Source: Accumulibacter sp. (GTDB lineage Bacteria > Pseudomonadota > Gammaproteobacteria > Burkholderiales > Rhodocyclaceae). From it: DNA of 5,153 bases. A program made the translations under genes and the position numbers. Where the stretch lies: positions 1-5,153 of the forward strand of contig JAISDL010000036.1 in assembly GCA_031264825.1 (NCBI GenBank), in the 5' to 3' direction. Each line of letters opens with the position of its first letter. Position 1 is the stretch's first letter. A model generated the notes under the pieces. The model worked only from the letters and a program-made list of their open reading frames with translations, did not search any database and was not told the origin of the DNA. This document shows positions 1 to 5,135 of the stretch, one piece after another.

Positions 1-110
1 GGGCGCTCAATCTTATCGAACTCATCCACTTGTAGTCAGAAACCCGACACCCCTTCCTTCGTCAAAGTCTTGGCCTATCAGGGAAAGTGCGCTCATCGGG
101 TGGGGGAACT

Positions 111-125
111 TCGGGCTAACCTATA
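111..125 (-). repeat. degraded inverted copy of the 32-bp palindromic repeat
   Basis: The segment ending in CTAACCTATA is the reverse complement of the head of the 32-bp repeat seen intact at 150-181. The eight bases AACCTATA (118-125) match TATAGGTT (150-157) exactly in inverted orientation, and similarity continues weakly toward 100. The tail of the element is no longer recognisable. With the copy at 150-181 it forms an inverted pair separated by 24 bases. The call rests on similarity within the window only. Confidence 0.45.
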
Positions 126-149
126 GCGTTTCCGCTCCGTTCTCGGCGG

Positions 150-181
150 TATAGGTTGGGCTGAGGAACGCGAAGCCCAAC
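150..181 (+). repeat. 32-bp palindromic repeat, copy with GGGCT/AGCCC stem
   Basis: The unit opens with TATAGGTTGGGCT and closes with AGCCCAAC. GTTGGGCT (154-161) pairs with AGCCCAAC (174-181) as a perfect 8-bp stem around a 12-nt loop. It belongs to the same family as the copies at 219-250, 4789-4910 and 5022-5053. Compared with the copy at 219-250, the seventh stem pair is C-G instead of G-C, so both sides have changed together. No gene or transposase is attached. It resembles REP-type intergenic elements, but no family name can be assigned from sequence alone. Confidence 0.8.
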
Positions 182-218
182 GATTCCGTATGCGCATTTT
201 TCATCCCGCCCCGGAAAC

Positions 219-250
219 GTTGGGGTTCGCTGCGCTTACCCCAACCTATG
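219..250 (-). repeat. 32-bp palindromic repeat just downstream of btuF
   Basis: Read on the minus strand, the unit is CATAGGTTGGGGT, then an 11-nt loop, then ACCCCAAC. GTTGGGGT and ACCCCAAC form a perfect 8-bp stem, the most regular in the window. It begins 14 bases after the btuF stop codon, in the same sense as btuF transcription. It could therefore act as a 3'-end hairpin for the cbiB-cobD-btuF message, by stabilising the mRNA or pausing the polymerase. No uridine tract follows, so it is not a canonical intrinsic terminator. With the copy at 150-181 it forms an inverted pair. Confidence 0.85.
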
Positions 251-264
251 ACGCCTCCGCTCTG

Positions 265-1206
265 TCATCTGCGTTTGCGTGCGGTTTCGAGGTATTCGCA
301 CAGGCGGTCGGCGCCGTCGAAGAGGCGCGGCGTATGGCGCTGCATCAGGTCGGGGTCGATGAAGAAAAGGTTGTTGCGCGCAACCGCGGTGATCGACGCC
401 CAGCGCCGCCAGTCGTCGAGCCATTCGGGGCGCGACTGATCCATTCCGCTCGCGATGATGACTTCGGGGTTCGCGGCGACGACCGATTCGACCGTGACGT
501 TCGCCGCGAGCGGTTCGAGCGCTCCGAAGACGTTTTCGCCGCCGCAGAGGCGGATGACGGTCGAGATGACCTGCTTTCCGCCGATCGTCGTCAGAGGCTG
601 CTGCCAGATCTGGTAGAAGGTGCGCACGCGCGGCAGCGCGGAGTAGCGCGCGCGCAGCGCAGAGAGGCGCGCTTCGAGGCGCGCCGCCACGGCGTCGGCG
701 ATCTCCGAAGTCCCCGCGAGCACACCGAGGCGCCTCAATTCCGGCGGTATATCCTCGATGCGGTCGGGCTGCGAAACATAGACGCTGAAACCGAGCTTGC
801 GGAGTCTTTCGAGGTGCGCCGGAGAATTCCCGCTCTCCCACGCGACGATGAGGTCGGGCTTCAGCGCGGCGATCGCTTCGAGGTCGAAATGCGAATAGCT
901 TCCGACGCTCGAAATTTTTTTCGCCTCTTCCGGGTAATTGCTGTACGCGACGACGCCGACGAGCCACCGTCCCGCGCCGGCGGCGAAGATCGTTTCGGCG
1001 AGATGCGGCGCGAGCGTCACGATGCGGCGCGCGGGCGCTTCGAGGCGGATCGGCGCGCCGGTGCCGTCTGTCGTTGCGACCTCTCCGCGCGCGGCGGCGG
1101 CAAAGAACGACAGCATGAGTGCGAGCAAGGTTTTCAAAAGCATCTCCGCATACGAAGACGGCATGGAGCGCGGCATGAGTCGGCGGCGGACTTTCATCAC
1201 ATTCAT
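265..1206 (-). CDS. btuF: cobalamin/corrinoid ABC transporter substrate-binding protein BtuF
   Basis: Periplasmic binding protein of the helical-backbone (BtuF/FhuD-like) class, expected to capture cobalamin or cobinamide and hand it to a BtuCD permease-ATPase. The start at 1206 overlaps the cobD stop as ATGA and gives 313 residues, but none of the in-frame ATGs (1206, 1197, 1176, 1164, 1143) has a convincing Shine-Dalgarno. The ATG at 1143 gives 292 residues beginning MLLKTLLALMLSFFAAAARG, a normal Sec signal peptide. Without it the signal would carry 21 extra, arginine-rich residues. Numbered from 1143, the binding-protein fold starts near RRIVTLAPHLAETIFAAG (39-56), followed by VGVVAYSNYPEEAKKI and the LKPDLIVAW block (94-102). 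LCGGENVFG (199-207) is typical of BtuF. Glu50 in the LAET segment and Glu219 in VTVES match the two glutamates that in E. coli BtuF dock onto BtuC arginines. No lipobox cysteine is present. It is last in an operon with cobD and cbiB; btuC and btuD are absent here. The family call is firm; the exact ligand is inferred from the neighbours. Confidence 0.92.
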   Translation of the reverse strand: MNVMKVRRRLMPRSMPSSYAEMLLKTLLALMLSFFAAAARGEVATTDGTGAPIRLEAPARRIVTLAPHLAETIFAAGAGRWLVGVVAYSNYPEEAKKISSVGSYSHFDLEAIAALKPDLIVAWESGNSPAHLERLRKLGFSVYVSQPDRIEDIPPELRRLGVLAGTSEIADAVAARLEARLSALRARYSALPRVRTFYQIWQQPLTTIGGKQVISTVIRLCGGENVFGALEPLAANVTVESVVAANPEVIIASGMDQSRPEWLDDWRRWASITAVARNNLFFIDPDLMQRHTPRLFDGADRLCEYLETARKRR

Positions 1207-2180
1207 TGGTCGTGAAAAACATCTGCGAGGCGCGCCCATTCGCTCTCGATGCCGGGGAGTCCGAAGCGCAGCAGGCCGTGCGCGTCGAAGCGCCGCGTCA
1301 GGATCGCGCGGCGCGCGAATCGGTCGAAGACTTCGGCGACGCGCGGCGTTTTGACCGAGCAGAAGAGCGCCGTTCGGCGCACTTCGCCGAGCGGCGCGAG
1401 CATCGACGCAAGGCGGCGCGACGCGGCACCCAGGCGCTCGCGCGCGCATCGCTGCCATGCGGCGTCTTCGAGCGCGCGGCGCGCGACGAAGCGCGACGGG
1501 TACGAGAGCGGCCAGGGGCCGAGCATTTCGCGCAGCGGCTGGAGTTTTTCCGCCGCGCCGAAGAGAAATCCGACGCGCGCGCCGGCGAGGCCGAAAAATT
1601 TTCCGATCGAGCGCAGGACGAGGAGGTTCGGCGCCCGGGCGCTCCCCGCGAGTTCGACGACGGCGTTTTCGGGTTCGGCGTCGGCGAAAGCCTCGTCGAC
1701 GATCAACCAGCCGCCGCGTTCGCGCAGGGACTCGGCGGCGGCGAGCACGTCGTCGCGCGTAAAATTTTGCCCGGTCGGATTGTTCGGGTTGCACAGGAGG
1801 ACATTCGGCGTCCTCGCCGCGAGAAGGCGCGGCAGCGTCGGCAGACGGAAAAGCGGGTTTCCGGCGCCCTCCCACGCATGTGGATGTTCTTCGTAGATTG
1901 GCGCGAGGCACGCGAGCGCGATTCCGGGGAAGAGCGCGGGCAGCGACTGGATCGCCGCCTGAGAACCCGGTAGCGCGATCAGGCTTTCGTTCCCGTAGAA
2001 GCGCGCGGCGGCGTCTTCCAGCCCGTCGTTGTCCTCGGGCAGGCGGTTCCAGCAGCGCGGCGGGATCGGCGGGACGGGGTAGACGTCGGGGTTGATCCCC
2101 GTCGACAGGTCGACCCAATTTTCCAGGGGAATATCGTATTGTCGCGCGGCGACGCGCAGACGTCCTCCGTGTTCAAGCAC
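1203..2180 (-). CDS. cobD: threonine-phosphate decarboxylase (L-threonine-O-3-phosphate decarboxylase)
   Basis: PLP enzyme of aminotransferase fold type I. It decarboxylates L-threonine O-3-phosphate to (R)-1-amino-2-propanol O-2-phosphate, the linker that CbiB joins to adenosylcobyric acid in the cytoplasm. Called cobD in Salmonella and cobC in Pseudomonas nomenclature. The GTG at 2180 is chosen because GGAGG lies 8 nt upstream and because the product then begins MLEHGGRL, the usual N-terminus of this family. A TTG at 2210 would add 10 unconserved residues and lacks such a site. The protein is 325 aa, normal length. Landmarks: HGG (4-6), DLSTGINP (24-31), PGSQ (71-74), CNPNNPTGQ (130-138), VDEAF (161-165), the PLP lysine in RSIGKFFGLAGARVGF (Lys194) with Arg202 after it, and LRFGLPG near the C-terminus (Arg305). 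The start overlaps the cbiB stop by 8 bp and the stop overlaps a btuF ATG by 4 bp, indicating coupled translation. Nothing appears truncated. Confidence 0.95.
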   Translation of the reverse strand: MLEHGGRLRVAARQYDIPLENWVDLSTGINPDVYPVPPIPPRCWNRLPEDNDGLEDAAARFYGNESLIALPGSQAAIQSLPALFPGIALACLAPIYEEHPHAWEGAGNPLFRLPTLPRLLAARTPNVLLCNPNNPTGQNFTRDDVLAAAESLRERGGWLIVDEAFADAEPENAVVELAGSARAPNLLVLRSIGKFFGLAGARVGFLFGAAEKLQPLREMLGPWPLSYPSRFVARRALEDAAWQRCARERLGAASRRLASMLAPLGEVRRTALFCSVKTPRVAEVFDRFARRAILTRRFDAHGLLRFGLPGIESEWARLADVFHDQ

Positions 2181-3147
2181 AGGCCAATCCTCCAAGGAAG
2201 TAAAGCGCAAGCCACAGGGCGATGGCGCGGCGGACGAGCGTCAATGCGCGTGGAATATCACGGTGGTCGGGCGGCGCGCCCTCGCCGAGTTGCGGGCGTT
2301 CTTCCGTTTGCCCGTGATAGACCGCCGCGCCGCCGAGGAGAAGGCCGAGGCTCGCCGCGCCCGACGACATCACCGGTCCGGCGTTGGGGCTTTCCCAGAG
2401 GGGCGCCTGCCGCCGCCAGCAGGCAAATGCGCGCCGCGTCCGTCCGAGCAGCGCGTAGGAAAGCGCCGTCAGCCGCGCGGGCAGATAATTGAGCGCGTCG
2501 TCGATGCGCGCCGCCGCCCAGCCGAAATGACGAAAGCGTTCGTTCTTGTACCCCCACATCGCGTCGAGCGTATTCGAAAGGCGAAAGAGAACGGCACCCG
2601 TCCCGCCGAGCAGAAAGAAGCAGAAGAGCACGCCGAAAACGGCGTCGTTCCCGTTCTCCAGCGTCGATTCGACGCAGGCTTTCGCGACGCCCGATTCGTC
2701 GAGCGCGCTCGTGTCGCGCGAGACGATCCACCCGACGTGCTCGCGCGCGGCGGGGAGGTCGCCGCCGGCAAGGTCGCGCGCGACGCGCTCGGCGTGTTCG
2801 GCGAGGCTGCGGCCGCCGAGCGCAAAGTAGAGCAACAGAATATCGGCGAGCGGGGAGAAAGGGAGGGTATGCGTCGCGTACCACGCGAGCGCGGTACAGG
2901 GCAGGACGGCGAGCGCCCACGCGAGGACGCCGCAGGCGCGGCGCGCGGCGTCGGGCATCAAGCGGTTGAATCGCCGCTCGATCGCGTCGGCGATCGCGCC
3001 GAAGCCCGCGAGCGGATGCGCGCGCCGGGGTTCTCCGAGAACGCGGTCGAGAAGAACGCCGAGAAGCGCGGCGAGCGGCGCGAGGAGGGCGGGCGGAATC
3101 GCTTGAAAATAAGTTGCCGCGAACTCCGGCGCGAACGGAGAAGTCAT
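2173..3147 (-). CDS. cbiB: adenosylcobinamide-phosphate synthase CbiB
   Basis: Polytopic inner-membrane enzyme that condenses adenosylcobyric acid with aminopropanol phosphate to adenosylcobinamide phosphate (called CobD in Pseudomonas nomenclature). The 324-aa length is normal. Family landmarks: LLDRVLGEPRRAHPLAGFG (32-50) after the first hydrophobic segment; ESTLENGNDAVFGVLF (160-175), the conserved signature; RLSNTLDAMWGYKNERFRHF (189-208), then RIDDALNYLPARLTA; and SPNAGPVMSSGAASLG (253-268) leading into LLLGGAAVYHG and RPQLGEG. Hydrophobic stretches lie at about 17-36, 71-92, 100-111, 168-188, 261-277 and 305-324. The ATG at 3147 leaves only a short leader before the first membrane segment; no strong Shine-Dalgarno precedes it, so initiation may be weak or rely on another signal. 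It is first gene of the minus-strand operon, and its end overlaps cobD, which supplies its co-substrate. It is divergent from cobQ, which supplies the other substrate. Identification is firm. Confidence 0.96.
   Translation of the reverse strand: MTSPFAPEFAATYFQAIPPALLAPLAALLGVLLDRVLGEPRRAHPLAGFGAIADAIERRFNRLMPDAARRACGVLAWALAVLPCTALAWYATHTLPFSPLADILLLYFALGGRSLAEHAERVARDLAGGDLPAAREHVGWIVSRDTSALDESGVAKACVESTLENGNDAVFGVLFCFFLLGGTGAVLFRLSNTLDAMWGYKNERFRHFGWAAARIDDALNYLPARLTALSYALLGRTRRAFACWRRQAPLWESPNAGPVMSSGAASLGLLLGGAAVYHGQTEERPQLGEGAPPDHRDIPRALTLVRRAIALWLALYFLGGLACA
2189..2193 (-). promoter_or_regulatory. Shine-Dalgarno that fixes the cobD GTG start
   Basis: The minus strand reads GGAGG, then the 8-nt spacer ATTGGCCT, then GTG at 2180. 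It lies inside the 3' end of cbiB, whose TGA is at 2175-2173, so ribosomes finishing cbiB stop on top of the cobD start. It is the clearest ribosome binding site in the window and decides between the GTG at 2180 and the TTGs at 2195 and 2210. Confidence 0.85.
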
Positions 3148-3220
3148 GAGAAAATGACCGATTGAGCCGTCAAAACAGGAAACCGGAATTTTACGATGAA
3201 CTTGTCCGAAAAACCCAATA

Positions 3221-3321
3221 ATTCCTTTTCCAGTTCATTCATGCCGAGAAGACGAGCCGCAGACAGTACTGTAGTACGGCAAGGCGAGTCGACGAAGGAA
3301 GGGATGGACTGGAGAAGGAAT
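3221..3321 (+). repeat. long imperfect inverted repeat / candidate structured RNA over the cobQ start
   Basis: Left arm 3221-3240 (ATTCCTTTTCCAGTTCATTC) and right arm 3302-3321 (GGATGGACTGGAGAAGGAAT) are complementary at 17 of 20 positions. The other three (3228/3314, 3235/3307, 3239/3303) become U-G wobbles in plus-strand RNA, so all 20 pairs form there but not in minus-strand RNA, where they would be A-C. Inside, GAC-GA-GCC (3251-3258) faces GGC-GA-GTC (3283-3290): two 3-bp stems flanking tandem G-A mismatches. At the tip, GTAC-TGTA-GTAC (3266-3277) can close a small hairpin. The preferred cobQ start codon (3304-3306) lies within the right arm, and a GGAGAAGGA purine run sits just after it. 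No cobalamin riboswitch consensus is visible. It may be a cis-regulatory leader, or an inserted repeat or MITE-like element that donated the start. The pairing is seen directly; the function is inferred. Confidence 0.7.
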
Positions 3322-4803
3322 AAAACGCCGTGTCTCATGGTTCAGGGCTGTACATCCGACGCCGGAAAATCCGTCCTCGCGGCGGCGATCTGCCGCATTC
3401 TCGCGCGTCGCGGCGCGCGTGTCGCGCCCTTCAAGCCGCAGAACATGGCGCTCAATTCGGCAGTGACCGTAGACGGCGGTGAAATCGGGCGCGCGCAGGC
3501 CCTCCAGGCGCAGGCGGCGCGCGTTCCGGCGCACATCGACTTCAACCCCATCCTCCTGAAACCCTCGACCGACAAACGCGCGCAGGTCGTCATCCACGGC
3601 AAGGCGCGCTCGGACCTCGACGCGCGCGCGTACCACGAATACAAGCCGCGCGCGATGAAAGCCGTCCTCGAATCGTGGGCGCGGCTCGCCGCCGCGTACG
3701 ACTGTATCGTCGTCGAAGGCGCGGGCAGTCCGGCGGAGATCAACCTGCGCGCGCGCGACATCGCCAACATGGGCTTCGCCGAAGCCGTCGACTGCCCGGT
3801 GATCCTCGTCGCCGACATCGACCGCGGCGGCGTCCTCGCGCACCTCGTCGGAACGCTCGAACTCCTCACGCCGAGCGAGCGCGACCGCGTCAAGGGCTTC
3901 GTCATCAATCGCTTTCGCGGCGACATTTCGCTTCTCGAACCGGGCCTCACCTGGCTCGAAGAACACACGGGCAAACCCGTCCTGGGCGTGCTGCCGTATC
4001 TGCACGGCCTCTACCTCGACGCCGAAGACGCGCTGCCCAAAGGGCAGGACGTGAAGACCGACGCGAAACTCCGCGTCATCGCGCCCGCGTACCCGAGGAT
4101 TTCCAACCACAACGACCTCGACCCGATGCGATTTCACCCCGACGTCGACTTTTGCTTCGTCGGCCCGTACGCGCCGATCCCGCCGTGCGATCTGATCGTC
4201 TTCCCCGGGTCGAAAGCCGTCCAGGCCGACCTCGAATGGCTCCGCGCGATGGGGTGGGAGACGGCCGTCCGGCGCCACCTCCGCTACGGCGGCAAGGTGA
4301 TCGGCATCTGCGGCGGATTGCAGATCATCGGAAAGCGTCTGCACGACCCGTTTGGCCTCGAAGGCGCGCCGGGGAGCGTCGAAGGCCTCGGTCTTCTCGA
4401 CTTTGAAACGACGCTCGAAGAAGAAAAACACTTGGAAAACGTCGCTGGAACGCTCGCGCTGCCCGACGCGAACGGTGCCTTCCCGCCGATTTCGGGCTAC
4501 CGCATCCACATGGGCGTCACGCGCGGCCCCGCGCTGGAGCGCCCCGCAACGCTGCTCGACGGCGCGCCCGAAGGCGCGGTCTCCGACGACGGACAAGTCC
4601 TCGCGACCTACTGCCACGGGCTGTTCGACAGCCCCCCCGCGCTCGACGTCCTGCTCGAATGGGTCGGCTTCCGCCCGGAATCCGTTTTCGACCCGAACGA
4701 ACGCCGTGAGCGCGACATCGACCGCCTCGCCGACGCCGTCGAACAAAACCTGAAACTCGAACTCCTGAGCGAATGGCTACCAGCCCTTCATAGGTTGGGG
4801 TGA
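3304..4803 (+). CDS. cobQ: cobyric acid synthase (adenosylcobyrate synthase)
   Basis: Cytoplasmic glutamine- and ATP-dependent amidotransferase (CobQ/CbiP) that amidates the b, d, e and g side chains of adenosylcobyrinic acid a,c-diamide to give adenosylcobyric acid, the substrate of CbiB. From ATG 3304 it is 499 aa, normal for the family. The N-terminal dethiobiotin-synthetase-like ATPase domain shows the P-loop QGCTSDAGKS (14-23), FKPQNMALNSAVT (43-55), EGAGSPAEINL (138-148) and DIDRGG (171-176). A linker with ISNHNDLDP leads to the class I glutaminase domain: FPGSK (300-304), nucleophile Cys336 in GICGGLQIIG, SGYRIHMG (397-404), and catalytic His438 in TYCHGLFD. AAGGA lies 4 nt before ATG 3304. 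An ATG at 3196 would add 36 unconserved residues from the hairpin region; an ATG at 3337 would cut the first beta strand. The last codons (HRLG, stop) come from a palindromic repeat starting at 4789, a short extension past the usual C-terminal helix. It stands alone, divergent from cbiB-cobD-btuF. Confidence 0.96.
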   Translation: MDWRRNKTPCLMVQGCTSDAGKSVLAAAICRILARRGARVAPFKPQNMALNSAVTVDGGEIGRAQALQAQAARVPAHIDFNPILLKPSTDKRAQVVIHGKARSDLDARAYHEYKPRAMKAVLESWARLAAAYDCIVVEGAGSPAEINLRARDIANMGFAEAVDCPVILVADIDRGGVLAHLVGTLELLTPSERDRVKGFVINRFRGDISLLEPGLTWLEEHTGKPVLGVLPYLHGLYLDAEDALPKGQDVKTDAKLRVIAPAYPRISNHNDLDPMRFHPDVDFCFVGPYAPIPPCDLIVFPGSKAVQADLEWLRAMGWETAVRRHLRYGGKVIGICGGLQIIGKRLHDPFGLEGAPGSVEGLGLLDFETTLEEEKHLENVAGTLALPDANGAFPPISGYRIHMGVTRGPALERPATLLDGAPEGAVSDDGQVLATYCHGLFDSPPALDVLLEWVGFRPESVFDPNERRERDIDRLADAVEQNLKLELLSEWLPALHRLG

Positions 4804-4920
4804 GCGCAGCGATGCCCAACACCTCGCAGCGTGCATAGGTTGGGGTGAGCGCAGCGATGCCCAACGTCTCGCAGTGTGCATAGGTTGGGGTGAGCGAAGC
4901 GATGCCCAACACCTCGCGTG
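4789..4920 (+). repeat. three tandem 45-bp repeats containing the 32-bp palindrome
   Basis: Units start at 4789, 4834 and 4879. Each has a 32-bp core opening CATAGGTTGGGGTGAGCG and closing GATGCCCAAC, followed by a spacer near ACCTCGCAGCGTG. Units 1 and 2 have identical cores and differ at three spacer positions. Unit 3 has one core change (A for C after GAGCG), and its spacer has lost three bases. In each core GTTGGG pairs with CCCAAC (6 bp), a weaker stem than in the left-hand copies. The first unit overlaps the cobQ 3' end and contains its TGA at 4801-4803. The spacers are too short and too alike for a CRISPR array. The near-identity suggests recent local duplication. Confidence 0.9.
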
Positions 4921-4940
4921 CGCGAAGCGCAAGCCATTTC

Positions 4941-4968
4941 AGGTATCAGGTATCAGGTATCAGGAATC
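4941..4968 (+). repeat. heptamer tandem repeat (AGGTATC)3 AGGAATC
   Basis: Three perfect AGGTATC units are followed by one variant, AGGAATC, and a further AG. The seven-base period is not a codon multiple. The run lies between the 45-bp array and a GC-rich hairpin, outside any gene. It resembles the short tandemly repeated heptamers found between genes in several bacterial groups and is a candidate slippage site that varies in copy number. Confidence 0.9.
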
Positions 4969-4979
4969 AGATCGGTCAG

Positions 4980-4996
4980 CGGCGGCTTCGCCGCCG
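4980..4996 (+). repeat. GC-rich hairpin downstream of cobQ
   Basis: CGGCGGC-TTC-GCCGCCG is a perfect 7-bp stem with a three-base loop. A second small inverted repeat, GGAGT/ACTCC, follows at 4996-5011 and shares one base with it. No T-run follows, so it is not a standard intrinsic terminator, though it could stall polymerase or protect the cobQ mRNA end. Confidence 0.55.
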
Positions 4997-5021
4997 GAGT
5001 GACGAAACTCCACCCATTCCG

Positions 5022-5053
5022 CATAGGTTGGGGTGAGCGGAGCGATGCCCAAC
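5022..5053 (+). repeat. 32-bp palindromic repeat, isolated right-hand copy
   Basis: It has the same core as the tandem array, CATAGGTTGGGGTGAGCG to GATGCCCAAC, with one change (G for C after GAGCG), and the same plus orientation. It lies 111 bases beyond the third tandem core and lacks the 13-base spacer, so it is a separate insertion or a decayed remnant of the array. No coding potential. Confidence 0.85.
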
Positions 5054-5113
5054 ATACGGCAAATGACCGCGTGAAAACCACCCGAACAAAGCGATGCGGC
5101 ATGGGTTCCCCAC

Positions 5114-5135
5114 TTTCCCCCTGACAAGGGGGAAA
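5114..5135 (+). repeat. C/G-tract hairpin repeat at the window edge
   Basis: TTTCCCCCT (5114-5122) pairs with AGGGGGAAA (5127-5135) as a perfect 9-bp stem with loop GACA. It is followed by TGAAGGGGGTTA, a second G-tract that could compete for the same C-tract. The composition and layout resemble a second class of dispersed intergenic palindromic repeat, distinct from the 32-bp family. The window ends soon after, so the element's right boundary is unknown. Confidence 0.65.

Noticed and set aside
1..35. Possible C-terminal end of an upstream plus-strand gene (ALNLIELIHL, stop)
   Set aside because: Only ten codons are visible, with no recognisable family. Two other forward frames are also open here, so it cannot be supported.
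51..63. 13-base identity of CCCTTCCTTCGTC with the reverse complement of 3291-3303 in the cobQ hairpin
   Set aside because: A match of this length within 5 kb searched on both strands is close to chance expectation, and similarity stops on both sides.
236..1222. 328-codon minus-strand frame and the 341-codon plus-strand frame from 190 overlapping btuF
   Set aside because: Both are low-complexity, arginine-rich translations in the wrong frames. The BtuF frame holds all conserved motifs.
265..2118. A 617-codon fusion reading from within cobD into btuF
   Set aside because: The first about 300 codons are an out-of-frame arginine-rich shadow of cobD. The real BtuF begins at or after 1206.
3188..3218. 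Minus-strand promoter for cbiB: TTGGGT (3218-3213) and TAAAAT (3193-3188)
   Set aside because: The spacing is 19 bp and the -35 match is poor. Such pairs are expected by chance in this locally AT-richer stretch, so it is not listed as a feature.
3148..3303. Cobalamin riboswitch in the cbiB-cobQ divergent region
   Set aside because: Expected from the gene content, but on neither strand do I see the B12-box consensus or the conserved GCCACTG core. The structure at 3221-3321 does not resemble it.
3235..4746. 503-codon open frame antisense to cobQ
   Set aside because: It is a shadow of GC-biased third positions in cobQ. The product is arginine/valine/aspartate-rich with no family features, while the sense strand encodes a complete CobQ.
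4789..4910. CRISPR array (32-bp repeats with 13-bp spacers)
   Set aside because: The spacers are far too short and almost identical to each other, so this is a simple 45-bp tandem repeat. No cas genes are present.
4918..5124. 68-codon open frame downstream of cobQ
   Set aside because: It is built from the AGGTATC run and the palindromic repeat, with no conserved features or convincing ribosome binding site.
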